From NCBI GenBank assembly GCA_902778115.1, contig CACYWG010000007.1:350-64349 (forward strand): a DNA stretch of 64,000 nt. Direction: 5' to 3'. Below, piece by piece: positions 37,825-46,339 of the stretch. The translations under genes and the position numbers were made by a program. The notes under the pieces are model-generated. The model saw only the letters and a program-made list of their open reading frames with translations, was not told where the DNA came from and did not search any database. This DNA comes from Oscillospiraceae bacterium. Lineage in GTDB: Bacteria > Bacillota > Clostridia > Oscillospirales > Oscillospiraceae. The number at the start of each line of letters is the position of its first letter. The stretch's first letter is position 1.

Positions 37825-39129
37825 TCAGGAGTTGATGTTGGAGGTGATATCGCGGATCGTGCCGGCCATGACGGGGTCGGTTTTGACCATGTCCTCCACC
37901 TTGCGGATGGAGGCGAGCACGGTGGCGTGGTTGCGGTCCTGATATTCGGCGCCGATCTCCTGCAGGGAGAGGTTCGTCAGAGAGCGCATCAGATACATCG
38001 ACACCTGGCGGGCCTTGGCCACCTGCTTGGAGCGGTTTTGACCGCGGATCTCGTCGCTGGTCAGGGAATAGTAGCGCGCCGTCTCGCGGATGATGATCTC
38101 AGGCGTGGGAATGAAGGTGCCGGTGCGGATCACGTCTTTGATGGCCCGCTCGACCGATTCGGTGGTGATGACATCGTTGAGGATCTCCTTATAGGCGGTC
38201 AGGCGCTTGATGACACCCTCCAGCTGGCGGATATTGGAGGTGATTTTGCCGGCGATATATTCGACGGCCTCGTTGGAGAGGACCAGACCGAGCTGGGCGG
38301 CTTTGTTGCGCGTGATGGCCATGCGCGTTTCCAGGTCGGGCGGCTGGATATCCGCCATCAGACCGCCTTCAAAGCGGGTGCGCAGGCGGTCGTCCAGCAC
38401 GCTCATCTCCATCGGCGGGCGGTCGGAGGTGATGACGATCTGGTGGCCGGCCTCATAGAGATTGTTGAAGGTGTGGAAAAATTCGTTCTGCGTGGCCTGC
38501 TTGCCGGCGATGAACTGGATATCGTCCACCAGAAACAGATCAACGTTGCGGTACTTGCTGCGAAATTCCTCGCCGGTGCCGTCCTTGATGGCCTTGACCA
38601 TCTGGACGGTGAAATCGTCGCCCTTGATATAGGCGATCTTCTTGGAGGGATCGTTTTCCTGGATGTAATGGCCGATCGCCAGCAGCAGGTGCGTCTTGCC
38701 CAGGCCGGAATTGCCGTAGATAAACAGCGGATTGTAGGAAGCGCCGGGATTTTTGGCAACACTGATGGCAGCCGCGTGGGCAAATTTATTGGAATTGCCG
38801 ACGATAAAGTTGTCAAAAGTGTAGCCCGCCATCTCCGGCAGCATGTTCTCTGTTTTTTTGCGCAGCTCGTAATCCCGGATCTCGTCGCCGGAGAGCACCT
38901 GCAGGTCAAAGTCCTGGGAGAACAGATCGCTCAGCGCCTCTTTGATGATGCTCCCATAGCGGGTGTTGATGATGTTGCCCTTGAATTCGCTGGGGCTGTG
39001 GAGCACCAGGCAGTTTTCATCCAGGCCGACGGGCGTGCAGTCGTCAAACCAGGTATTCATGGCGGTCGGCGTCAGTTTTTTTGATAAAACCTCCAGGATG
39101 CTCTGCCAGATATCGTTGAGAGAATTCAT
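37825..39129 (-). CDS. dnaA: Chromosomal replication initiator DnaA
   Basis: AAA+ initiator that binds and opens the origin. 434 residues. Domain I is at 1-80. Domain III has Walker A YGNSGLGKTHL (about residue 140) and Walker B LFLVDDIQF. Domain IV carries the DnaA-box-binding signature QDRNHATVLASIRKVE. It is slightly short because the domain II linker is minimal. Start ATG with GAGGTG upstream. Confidence 0.99.
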   Translation of the reverse strand: MNSLNDIWQSILEVLSKKLTPTAMNTWFDDCTPVGLDENCLVLHSPSEFKGNIINTRYGSIIKEALSDLFSQDFDLQVLSGDEIRDYELRKKTENMLPEMAGYTFDNFIVGNSNKFAHAAAISVAKNPGASYNPLFIYGNSGLGKTHLLLAIGHYIQENDPSKKIAYIKGDDFTVQMVKAIKDGTGEEFRSKYRNVDLFLVDDIQFIAGKQATQNEFFHTFNNLYEAGHQIVITSDRPPMEMSVLDDRLRTRFEGGLMADIQPPDLETRMAITRNKAAQLGLVLSNEAVEYIAGKITSNIRQLEGVIKRLTAYKEILNDVITTESVERAIKDVIRTGTFIPTPEIIIRETARYYSLTSDEIRGQNRSKQVAKARQVSMYLMRSLTNLSLQEIGAEYQDRNHATVLASIRKVEDMVKTDPVMAGTIRDITSNINS

Positions 39130-39167
39130 AGTAACACCTCTTTGGCGATAGTTTCCTTATCCTACTC

Positions 39168-39196
39168 ATTATAGCAAAAATCCACTCTTATTGCAA
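39168..39196 (-). promoter_or_regulatory. dnaA promoter
   Basis: Minus strand: TTGCAA (39191-39196), 17 nt, TATAAT (39168-39173), about 40 bp upstream of the dnaA ATG. No consensus DnaA box was found in this upstream gap. Confidence 0.75.
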
Positions 39197-39242
39197 CATG
39201 ATTCGGAAGATCTAAATATAAATAATGTAACCAGATAGAAAG

Positions 39243-39280
39243 AAAAGAAAACCTTGAGCGGATGCTCAAGGTTTTCTTTT
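39243..39280. terminator. Terminator after spoVFAB
   Basis: Stem AAAAGAAAACCTTGAGC / GCTCAAGGTTTTCTTTT with a 4-nt loop; T-rich on both strands. It insulates dnaA from the spoVF operon. Confidence 0.9.
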
Positions 39281-39858
39281 CATGGCCGCAGCGGAACGAG
39301 GATCGGCTGCAGCTGTTTTCCCTGCAGCGCGGCGGAGACGCTATCCCCCAGCAGCGAAAAATCCGCCTGCAGCGAGCAGGGCTTTTTCACGGGATCATCC
39401 TGCCGGAATGGCACAAAGTAGACGTTTTTGCGGTTGAGGAGCCGCGCGATGTTCTCCGCCGAGCCGCTGAGGCCGTCATTGGTGGAAAAGGCGATCACCA
39501 GGGGTTTTCCATTGCGCAGATGGGCCTTGGCCGCCATGGCAACACAGCTGTCCGTGAGTCCGTGTGCAAGCTTTCCCAGGGTGTTTCCGGTACAGGGCGC
39601 GATCAGCAGCGCGTCCATCGGCTCTTTCGGGCCGAGAGGCTCCGCCTCGGCGATGGAGGTCACCGGCTTTCTTCCGGTCAGCGCTTCCAAACGGCGCAGA
39701 TGCTCCGCCGCCGTGCCGAAGCGGCTGTCGGTGCGCGCGGCGGTCTCGCTCATGATGGGGATCAGCTCATAGTCCTCTTTCAGCTTCTCCGCCGCGGCAA
39801 ACAGCGTCTCATACGTACAGTAGGAGCCGCAGAGCGAAAGCCCCAGTTTTTTCTTCAT
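39280..39858 (-). CDS. spoVFB: Dipicolinate synthase subunit B
   Basis: Flavoprotein-like subunit (DpaB) of dipicolinate synthase, which makes the DPA of the spore core in the mother cell. 192 residues. The flavoprotein-family segment is LIAPCTGNTLGKLAHGLTDS, preceded by PIMSETAARTDSRFG. It overlaps spoVFA by 4 bp, forming the standard two-gene operon. Sigma-K control is expected from the family but no promoter could be assigned. Confidence 0.95.
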   Translation of the reverse strand: MKKKLGLSLCGSYCTYETLFAAAEKLKEDYELIPIMSETAARTDSRFGTAAEHLRRLEALTGRKPVTSIAEAEPLGPKEPMDALLIAPCTGNTLGKLAHGLTDSCVAMAAKAHLRNGKPLVIAFSTNDGLSGSAENIARLLNRKNVYFVPFRQDDPVKKPCSLQADFSLLGDSVSAALQGKQLQPILVPLRP

Positions 39859-40706
39859 TCCCGTTCCTCCTTCATCGCCCGGCGAAATTCCCGCCGCAGC
39901 AGCTCCGCCGCCGACTGCGGCGCGCTTCTGCCGGGCAGGCCGGGCGCCGCCAGGCAGCGCAGCCCGAGGTTTTCCGCCAGATTCCGGTCATAGCCGCCCG
40001 GCGCCGAGGCAAGCTCCAGCAGCAGCGCCGTCTCCGGCAGGCAGCAGAGAAAGGCCTCGCCGAGCACACGCTCCGGTACGGTGTTGACCACATAATCAAA
40101 GCCGCCGCTCAGTGTGTCGAAGGGCAGGGCTGTATAGCCCCGCGCCTCCGCCTCCGCGCGGCTCTCTTCGCGCCGGGCCGCCACCGTCACAGCCGCGCCC
40201 AGCGCCTTCAGTTTGACGGCCAGCAGCCGCCCGATCCGGCCGAAGCCGCTCACCAGCACGCTGCTGCCGCAGAGACTGCGCTCGCTCTCCTGCAGCAGCA
40301 AGCCGACGGCGCCCTCCGCCGTCAGCGCGGCGTTGCCGATCACAAAGCCGGGCCGCCGCATCCAGTCCACCGGCAGCAGGCCCTGCGAGACGGCCTGCTG
40401 CCGCAGCCGCTCCGAAAACATCCCGCCGAACACGATCTGCCCGGGCCACAGCGCGTCCATGACTTCCTCCGTCCGGCAGGGCAGGCGGGCATAGGGCGCG
40501 TTCAGCAGCCCGCCCTTCTCCACAGGCAGGGGCAGGAGCACCGCGTCCGCGCCGTAGAGCGCGGCCTGCAGATGCTCCGCGCGCGGGATTTCCTCCGGCA
40601 GCTCCGCCCGCTCCAGCGCAAAGCTCTGCAGCCGCTCTCCGTCGCGCTGCAGCAGACCCGCCAGCAGCACCGCGCGGCGGTCTCCGCCGATCACAGCAAC
40701 TTTCAC
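39855..40706 (-). CDS. spoVFA: Dipicolinate synthase subunit A
   Basis: NAD(P)-dependent subunit (DpaA) converting a dihydrodipicolinate-pathway intermediate to dipicolinic acid. About 283 residues. There is an N-terminal domain (VAVIGGDRRAVLLAGLLQRD) and a Rossmann NAD(P) domain with VLVSGFGRIGRLLAVKLKAL. The start is not obvious: an ATG at 40712 lies inside the Shine-Dalgarno GAGGTGAT, so the GTG two codons later (40706), about 8 nt from GAGG, is chosen. It partners with spoVFB. Confidence 0.93.
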   Translation of the reverse strand: MKVAVIGGDRRAVLLAGLLQRDGERLQSFALERAELPEEIPRAEHLQAALYGADAVLLPLPVEKGGLLNAPYARLPCRTEEVMDALWPGQIVFGGMFSERLRQQAVSQGLLPVDWMRRPGFVIGNAALTAEGAVGLLLQESERSLCGSSVLVSGFGRIGRLLAVKLKALGAAVTVAARREESRAEAEARGYTALPFDTLSGGFDYVVNTVPERVLGEAFLCCLPETALLLELASAPGGYDRNLAENLGLRCLAAPGLPGRSAPQSAAELLRREFRRAMKEERE

Positions 40707-40735
40707 TCGCATCACCTCAAGCCATCGTATTCCTG

Positions 40736-40764
40736 TGGACAAGGCGCGGTGACTGTGTTAGAAT
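40736..40764 (+). promoter_or_regulatory. thyA promoter
   Basis: TGGACA (40736-40741), 17 nt, TAGAAT (40759-40764); GGGAGGG precedes the ATG at 40808. A second TATAAT occurs at about 40783 without a good -35. Confidence 0.5.
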
Positions 40765-40807
40765 GAACGGGTACAATTCAAATATAATGGCAACGGGAGG
40801 GTAAACC

Positions 40808-41638
40808 ATGAGCAGAGCAGATGAAATATTTATCCAAAACTGCAAAGATATACTGGAAAACGGCATCTGGGACACAGACCGCGAGGTGCGTCCTCGCTGG
40901 GAGGACGGAAGCCCGGCACACACCATCAAGAAGTTCGGCATTGTCAACCGCTATAATCTGGCCGAGGAATTCCCCATCCTCACCATCCGCCGCACCTTCT
41001 GGAAGTCCGCCATCGACGAGCTGCTGTGGATCTGGCAGGCCAAGAGCAATAACGTCCATGAGCTGCGCACCCGCGTCTGGGACGCCTGGGCCGACGAAAA
41101 CGGCTCCATCGGCAAGGCCTATGGCTATCAGCTGGGCGTGAAGCACCACTATCCCGAGGGCGACATGGACCAGGTGGACAAGGTGCTCTGGGACCTCAAG
41201 CACAACCCCGCCTCCCGCCGCATCATGACCAATATCTATACTTTCGCCGATCTGAGCGAGATGGCGCTCTATCCCTGCGCCTATTCGATGACCTTCAACG
41301 TCAGCGGCAACAAGCTCAACGCCATCCTGAACCAGCGCAGCCAGGACATGCTGGCCGCCAACAACTGGAACGTGGTGCAGTATTCCGTGCTGACGATGAT
41401 GATCGCCCAGGTCACCGGCTTTGAACCCGGCGAATTTGTGCACGTCATCGCCGACGCGCATATCTACGACCGCCATGTGCCCGCCATCGAGGAAATCATC
41501 AAGAACGAGCCCAAGCCGGCGCCGAAGTTCATCATCGACCCGAGCGTGGACGACTTCTACAAGTTCACCCGCGACAGCTTCAAGATGGAAGGCTACGAGT
41601 ACTCCGACTTCAACGGGAAGATCCCCGTGGCGGTGTGA
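40808..41638 (+). CDS. thyA: Thymidylate synthase (ThyA)
   Basis: Converts dUMP to dTMP using methylene-tetrahydrofolate. 276 residues. The catalytic Cys is in MALYPCAYSMTFNV; the usual PCH is PCA here, as in the Bacillus subtilis ThyA subclass (TPCVY) rather than the E. coli type. Other motifs are IDELLWIWQAKSN, NPASRRIMTNIY, the dUMP-binding RSQDMLAANNWNVVQY and HIYDRHV. It is coupled to folA, which recycles the dihydrofolate it produces. Confidence 0.96.
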   Translation: MSRADEIFIQNCKDILENGIWDTDREVRPRWEDGSPAHTIKKFGIVNRYNLAEEFPILTIRRTFWKSAIDELLWIWQAKSNNVHELRTRVWDAWADENGSIGKAYGYQLGVKHHYPEGDMDQVDKVLWDLKHNPASRRIMTNIYTFADLSEMALYPCAYSMTFNVSGNKLNAILNQRSQDMLAANNWNVVQYSVLTMMIAQVTGFEPGEFVHVIADAHIYDRHVPAIEEIIKNEPKPAPKFIIDPSVDDFYKFTRDSFKMEGYEYSDFNGKIPVAV

Positions 41639-41640
41639 GC

Positions 41641-42120
41641 ATGGACGCGATCGTCGCAGTCTATGCCGACTGGGGCATCGGCGACGGCGGCACCCAGCCC
41701 GTGGTGCTCAAGGCCGACCGCGCCCACTTCCGCGAGCTGACGAAGGGCGCGGCGGTGATCGTCGGCCGCCGGACGCTGGGGGATTTTCCCGGCGGGAAGC
41801 CGCTCAAGGGCAGAGACAACCTGGTCGTCACCCGGCAGGATATCGAAATCCCCGGCGCGCGCGTCGTGCACTCCACCGAGGAGGCGCTGGCCGCGGCTGC
41901 GGAATATGAGCGCTGCCTGGTCATCGGCGGAGCCAGCATCTATCGGCAGTTCTTTCCCCACATAAACCGTGTTTTTATTACAAAAATTGACTTGACTCCC
42001 CACTCGGACAGTTTTTTTCCCAATCTCGACGAGGATCCCGCCTGGGTCTGCACGGAGAGCGGCCCCTGGCTGGAGGAGGACGGCCTGCGCTATCAGTTCT
42101 GCACCTACGAGAGAGTTTAG
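41641..42120 (+). CDS. folA: Dihydrofolate reductase
   Basis: NADPH-dependent enzyme regenerating tetrahydrofolate after ThyA. 159 residues. The N-terminal MDAIVAVYADWGIGDGGTQP corresponds to the Met20-loop region. The substrate-binding segment is near LKADRAHFRELTKGAAVIVG, and GRRTL corresponds to the usual GRKTx/GRxTW. LVIGGASIYRQFFP is the NADPH motif. ATG at 41641 is chosen, 2 bp after the thyA stop; a GTG at 41635 overlapping thyA is possible. The stop codon begins a 7-bp-period array. Confidence 0.95.
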   Translation: MDAIVAVYADWGIGDGGTQPVVLKADRAHFRELTKGAAVIVGRRTLGDFPGGKPLKGRDNLVVTRQDIEIPGARVVHSTEEALAAAAEYERCLVIGGASIYRQFFPHINRVFITKIDLTPHSDSFFPNLDEDPAWVCTESGPWLEEDGLRYQFCTYERV

Positions 42121-42148
42121 TGCTTAGTTCCCAGTGCTTAGTGCTTAG
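42118..42148 (+). repeat. 7-bp-period array (TGCTTAG type) starting at the folA stop codon
   Basis: TAG (stop) followed by TGCTTAG, TTCCCAG, TGCTTAG, TGCTTAG. The array is immediately followed by the terminator at 42149. Confidence 0.85.
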
Positions 42149-42179
42149 AAAAGTCCGGGCGGTTTTCCGCCCGGACTTT
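42149..42179 (+). terminator. Intrinsic terminator after folA
   Basis: Stem AAAGTCCGGGCGG / CCGCCCGGACTTT with TTTT loop, followed by TGTATTTTT. Confidence 0.88.
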
Positions 42180-42212
42180 GTATTTTTGCCCTTTCTTTCA
42201 TTCTGCTAAGCA

Positions 42213-43223
42213 CTATGCACTACGCACCAACTCGGTTCCCGTATAATAGTGCGCGAGGATCTCGGTATAGTCCGCGCCCTGCTCGGCCATGACCTTGGCC
42301 CCGTACTGGCTCATGCCTACCCCGTGTCCGAAGCCGGTCACGGTGAAGACGAAGAGACCGTCTGACAGTGTCAGCTCAAAGGCGGTGGAGCGCAGCGAAA
42401 ACAGCCGCCGCAGCTCGGTGCCGCTGAAGGACACGCCGCCGAGCAGCGCCTCCGCCACCCGTCCGCTCGCGTCCCGCCGGATCTCGCCGATCCAGCCGCC
42501 GAGCGGCCCGGAAAAATCTGCCTCCGGCCGGAGCGACAGCAGCGTATCCCGGAAGTCGGTGGGCCAGCAGCTCACCGTGCTGACGAAATTGGGTACGTCC
42601 TCCGCTGTCTCCGGGCTGGACACGCTGACGAGATACGGGCGCGGGTTCCAGACGGCGCCGCAGTCCTCGGTGGCGCCGGCGGAGGAGGAATGGAAGGCGG
42701 CGAACACGGGCGCGCTGCCGTAGCAGAGGATCTGCCCGGCCGTCGCCTCAACGGCGGCGCGGACGCGCTGCGCGTTGGTCTCATAATCGTCCCCCCAGCG
42801 TTTGCGCTGCGCCTCCTCACTCAGCCAGGCCTGGCAGCAGCCGGGATCGGCGCAGACGGCCGCTTCGCCGTGCTTGTGCGCCGAGGCGCCGCTGCAGGTG
42901 AAGCTCCTGGCCGCGACGGCCTGCGCCTTCAGCGCCTCTTCGGGGAAGGAGGCGGGCATCTCCGCGGCCACCACGCCGCAGAGGTAATCCTCCAGCGGCA
43001 GCTCCAGCGTCTCCCCGCCGGACAGCAGCCGGATGGTCTCCGGCAGAGACGGGGATGATGCGGCGGGAGAAGGCGAGGGCTGAGGAGCCGGAGCACAGGG
43101 TACGGCGGGCAGAGGCGCCGCGGCAGCCGATGGGATCGCGCCGGAAACGGCGCGCGGCGCGGGCAGCGGCAGAAACAGAGACAGCAGGATCGCCAGCAGG
43201 GACAGCAAAATCGTTTTCTTCAT
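42213..43223 (-). CDS. spoIID: Stage II sporulation protein D (lytic transglycosylase)
   Basis: Membrane-anchored peptidoglycan lytic transglycosylase that drives engulfment in sporulation. 336 residues. The signal-anchor (MKKTILLSLLAILLSLFLPL) is followed by a Pro/Ala-rich linker. The SpoIID domain has LEDYLCGVVAAEMPASFPEE, ALKAQAVAARSFT, VFAAFHSSSAGATEDCGAVW and GFGHGVGMSQYGAKVMAEQG. The His/Cys segment CADPGCCQAWLS matches the zinc-binding region of SpoIID. A sigma-E promoter is expected but not assigned. Its last codons overlap a 7-bp-period repeat (42206-42226). Confidence 0.94.
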   Translation of the reverse strand: MKKTILLSLLAILLSLFLPLPAPRAVSGAIPSAAAAPLPAVPCAPAPQPSPSPAASSPSLPETIRLLSGGETLELPLEDYLCGVVAAEMPASFPEEALKAQAVAARSFTCSGASAHKHGEAAVCADPGCCQAWLSEEAQRKRWGDDYETNAQRVRAAVEATAGQILCYGSAPVFAAFHSSSAGATEDCGAVWNPRPYLVSVSSPETAEDVPNFVSTVSCWPTDFRDTLLSLRPEADFSGPLGGWIGEIRRDASGRVAEALLGGVSFSGTELRRLFSLRSTAFELTLSDGLFVFTVTGFGHGVGMSQYGAKVMAEQGADYTEILAHYYTGTELVRSA

Positions 43224-43318
43224 GGCGCCCTCCCTTGACGAATCGGTGAAAGAAAGGTAAAATAAACAGACAGGCTCTGTGGCTTGCTAATTCATGGTAT
43301 GGAAACGAGCGTTTGAAT

Positions 43319-44161
43319 ATGCACAACAAGGCTTTGGAGAATACGGTATATGTGCTGGCGGCCGGCGCCTTCGGGGTGTTTGTCCGCTGGCTGCAGCTGC
43401 AGCTGGCCTTCGACGAAAAAGGACTGTGCGGCGCGAGCATCTTTAATGTCATCGTCCCGGCCTTTATCCTGATCGTGGCCTGGGCGCTTCGCCGCCGCAT
43501 CGCGCAGACGCTGCGCGTGGCGGTGCTGCCGCAGGATTACGCCGCTGCGCTGGAAAACCAGGGAAAGTTCTACGCCTTCCTGCGCTGGCTGGTCGGCGCG
43601 GTCATGGCGCTCGGCGGCGCGCTGATCATCCGCGGCAGCGAGGTGGAAAAGCATGTCGTCATGCTCCGTCTGCTCGGCGGTCTGGCGATCGTGAGCGGGA
43701 TCTGCTTCCCGCTGTATCTGGGCGCGGCCAACCGGGAGCTCAAGTCCCGGCAGAAAAGGCTGAGCTGCCTGCTCGGCCTGGCGCCGATCCTGCTGTTTTC
43801 TCTGTGGCTGGTCTATGACTATATGGACAACGCCATCAACAGCGTGGTCTGGGCCTTTCTGATCGAGGTGCTGGCAGTATGCACGCTGATGCTGGCTTTC
43901 TTCCGTCTGGCCGGCTTTGCCTTTGGTCAGGTACAGCCGAAGAAAACGCTGTTCTGGCTGCAGTTCGGCATTTTCATGAGCCTGACCGTACTGGCGGACA
44001 GCCGCAGCATGGGCAAGCAGATCGTCTTTTTCGCGGCGGGCATGATGCTTGCGCTGGCCGATTTCATCCTGCTGAAAAAGCTGAGAGAGAAGACCCTGGC
44101 AGAGACTCTGGCGGAAGAGGCAAAACCGGCCGCGAACGACGGCGGCATCGAAAAGCTATGA
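43319..44161 (+). CDS. Polytopic membrane protein, unknown
   Basis: 280 residues with about eight hydrophobic segments and a charged C-terminal tail (LREKTLAETLAEEAKPAAND). I do not recognise the family. ATG at 43319 is chosen; a TTG at 43313 is equally possible, and the ribosome-binding site is weak in either case. It diverges from spoIID across about 95 bp and ends before a bidirectional terminator. Confidence 0.65.
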   Translation: MHNKALENTVYVLAAGAFGVFVRWLQLQLAFDEKGLCGASIFNVIVPAFILIVAWALRRRIAQTLRVAVLPQDYAAALENQGKFYAFLRWLVGAVMALGGALIIRGSEVEKHVVMLRLLGGLAIVSGICFPLYLGAANRELKSRQKRLSCLLGLAPILLFSLWLVYDYMDNAINSVVWAFLIEVLAVCTLMLAFFRLAGFAFGQVQPKKTLFWLQFGIFMSLTVLADSRSMGKQIVFFAAGMMLALADFILLKKLREKTLAETLAEEAKPAANDGGIEKL

Positions 44162-44197
44162 AAAATGCCCCGGAAGAGCGGGGCGTGGACAGACAAA

Positions 44198-44234
44198 GAA
44201 AGAACTCCGGGACAGTTTGTCCCGGAGTTCTTTT
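44198..44234. terminator. Bidirectional terminator between the membrane protein and the nup operon
   Basis: Stem AAGAACTCCGGGACA / TGTCCCGGAGTTCTT with GTT loop and T-runs on both strands. Confidence 0.92.
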
Positions 44235-44236
44235 GT

Positions 44237-45235
44237 TCAGCGTTCCTCGCGGAAGTAAGCCAGACCCAGCGAGGCGGGGGGCTGATCCTCGCGCTTGTTG
44301 CGCATCGAGGTGATAATCAGCACGATGATCGTGACGACGTAGGGCGCCATCTTGTAGATCTCCTTGATGGCCAGGTTCATGCCGGAGGGAATGTACATAT
44401 GAAGGATGTACAGACCGCCGAACAGGAAGGAGGCCAGCACGCCCACGTTCGGCCGCCAGATCGTGAAGATGACCAGCGCGATCGCCAGCCAGCCGCGGTC
44501 GCCGAAGGCGTCGTTGGTCCAGACGCCGCTGGCGTAGTCCATCACGTAATACAGGCCGCCGAGACCGGCGATGACGCTGCCGAGGCAGGTCGCAGCGTAT
44601 TTATAGCGCGCCACGTTGATGCCGGCGGCGTCCGCGGTGTTCGGGCTCTCACCCACGGCGCGCAGATGCAGGCCCGTGCGGGTGCGGCTGAGAACATAGG
44701 CGGCGGTGAGGGCGATGATGACGGCGATATAGGCGAGAAAGCCATAGCTCAGAAAGAGCTTGCCGAACCAGCTGCCCGCCAGGGCGGGAGACAGAGGCAG
44801 ACTGCGGCGGAAGGCGTTGCTGGTGGGCGTGAGGATGATCGAGGGCAGGGAGCTGCCGGAGAGCTTGATGAGCGAGCCGCCGAAGAAGTTGCCAAAGCCG
44901 ACGCCGAAGGTGGTTATCGCCAGACCGGTGACATTCTGGTTGGCGCGCAGCGTCACCGTCAGGAAGCAGTAGAGCAGACCCATCAGCAGCGAGCCGATCA
45001 GGCAGCAGCACAGCGGGATCAGGATGCCGACAAGCGGCTGAAAGGCGTCGCCCGGATGGGACTGTTCGTAGAAGAAGGACCCGATGACGCCGCAGATGGC
45101 ACCGACATACATCACGCCGGGAATGCCGAGGTTCAGGTTGCCGGATTTTTCGGTCAGCGTTTCGCCGGTGCTGCCCAGCAGCAGCGGGATGCCCTGCACG
45201 ACGGCGCGCGGGATAAAGGAAATAAAGTCAAACAC
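44237..45235 (-). CDS. nupQ: Nucleoside ABC transporter permease 2 (NupQ/YufQ-like)
   Basis: Membrane subunit of a guanosine/purine nucleoside ABC importer. 332 residues, about nine hydrophobic segments, of the branched BPD_transp_2 family. Characteristic segments are GETLTEKSGNLNLGIPGVMY, GLAITTFGVGFGNFFGG and the coupling loop GLHLRAVGESPNTADAAGIN, with DRGWLAIALVIFTIW after it. It forms a heterodimer with the permease encoded 3 bp upstream. Confidence 0.93.
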   Translation of the reverse strand: MFDFISFIPRAVVQGIPLLLGSTGETLTEKSGNLNLGIPGVMYVGAICGVIGSFFYEQSHPGDAFQPLVGILIPLCCCLIGSLLMGLLYCFLTVTLRANQNVTGLAITTFGVGFGNFFGGSLIKLSGSSLPSIILTPTSNAFRRSLPLSPALAGSWFGKLFLSYGFLAYIAVIIALTAAYVLSRTRTGLHLRAVGESPNTADAAGINVARYKYAATCLGSVIAGLGGLYYVMDYASGVWTNDAFGDRGWLAIALVIFTIWRPNVGVLASFLFGGLYILHMYIPSGMNLAIKEIYKMAPYVVTIIVLIITSMRNKREDQPPASLGLAYFREER

Positions 45236-45238
45236 GGC

Positions 45239-46339
45239 TCAGTCCTCCTTTCCCGCCGGCCGGCGGAAAATAATCCGATAGTTGATGAAAAATTCGCTGC
45301 CGATGATAAAGAAGAGGATCACGCCGGTCAGAATATCGCCGAAGGACTGGTTCAGGCTGAACCGGGTGGCGATTTCGCCGGCGCCGCGGGAGAGGAAGAC
45401 CAGCAGGAAGCTGGTGAGGATCATCCAGACGGGGTTGAACTTGGCCAGCCACGAGACCATGACCGCAGTAAAGCCGCGTCCGTCGACGATGGTGGGCGTC
45501 AGGGTGTGGTTGGTGCTGCCGACCAGCAGCAGGCCCGCCAGGCCGCACACGGCGCCGGAGAGCAGCATGGTGCGGATAATGACCCGGTCGACTTTGATGC
45601 CGACATAGCGGGCGGTGCGCTCGCTCTCGCCGACGACGGCGATCTCATAGCCGTGCTTGGAGAAGTTGAGGTAAATGTACATGGCCACACAGACGGCCGC
45701 CACGATCAGAATGTTCAGCAGATACTTGTAGCTGCCGATCTGCGGGAACCAGCCGATCTGGGTGTTGGGATTGATGATGCCGATGTTGCCGGAGCCCTTC
45801 GGGCTTTCCCAGACCACGCAGTAGTAGGCAACGAGCTGGGTCGCCACATAGTTCATCATCAGAGTAAACAGCGTTTCGTTGGTGTTCCAGCGGGCCTTGA
45901 ACAGCGCGGGGATGCCCGCCCAGACGGCGCCGGCCAGGATGCTGGATACCGTCATGCAGACGATGACGGCCCAGTTGGGCAGCTTGCCGGGCAGCAGGAT
46001 CATGCAGGCCGCCGCGGCGAGACCGCCGATCAGCGCCTGGCCCTCGCCGCCAAGGTTCCAGCAGCGCATGCGAAAGGCCGGGGTCACGGCAAGAGAGACG
46101 CACAGCAGCATGGCGACGTTCTGCAGCAGCACCCAGACTTTACGGGAGGTGCCGAAGGAGCCCTTGAAGATCGCCACATAGACCTGCAGCGGGTTTTCGC
46201 CGGTGACCAGGGTCGTGATCAGGGCGCAGACGATCAGCGCCAGCACCAGCGCGCCGCCGCGGATGGCCCAGGTCCGATACCAGGGGAGCGCAGCGCGTTT
46301 GGCAATATGAAACAGGGGCTCGCGGGTCTTGTTATTCAT
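45239..46339 (-). CDS. nupP: Nucleoside ABC transporter permease 1 (NupP/YufP-like)
   Basis: Second membrane subunit of the importer. 366 residues. There is an N-terminal cytoplasmic stretch and about ten membrane segments. The motifs FRMRCWNLGGEGQALIGGLA and GYEIAVVGESERTARYVGIK match the YufP-type permeases, with a later GRGFTAVMVSWLAKFNPVWM. It overlaps the ATPase gene by 8 bp. Confidence 0.93.
   Translation of the reverse strand: MNNKTREPLFHIAKRAALPWYRTWAIRGGALVLALIVCALITTLVTGENPLQVYVAIFKGSFGTSRKVWVLLQNVAMLLCVSLAVTPAFRMRCWNLGGEGQALIGGLAAAACMILLPGKLPNWAVIVCMTVSSILAGAVWAGIPALFKARWNTNETLFTLMMNYVATQLVAYYCVVWESPKGSGNIGIINPNTQIGWFPQIGSYKYLLNILIVAAVCVAMYIYLNFSKHGYEIAVVGESERTARYVGIKVDRVIIRTMLLSGAVCGLAGLLLVGSTNHTLTPTIVDGRGFTAVMVSWLAKFNPVWMILTSFLLVFLSRGAGEIATRFSLNQSFGDILTGVILFFIIGSEFFINYRIIFRRPAGKED

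Noticed and set aside
37792..39250. Consensus DnaA boxes upstream of dnaA
   Set aside because: The 39130-39250 gap contains only weak matches (TTATCCTAC, AATCCACTC); the near-consensus sites cluster between dnaA and dnaN instead.
40808..41638. thyA as a defective enzyme because the PCH motif is PCA
   Set aside because: The Bacillus subtilis ThyA subclass also lacks this His (TPCVY) and is active; all other motifs are intact.
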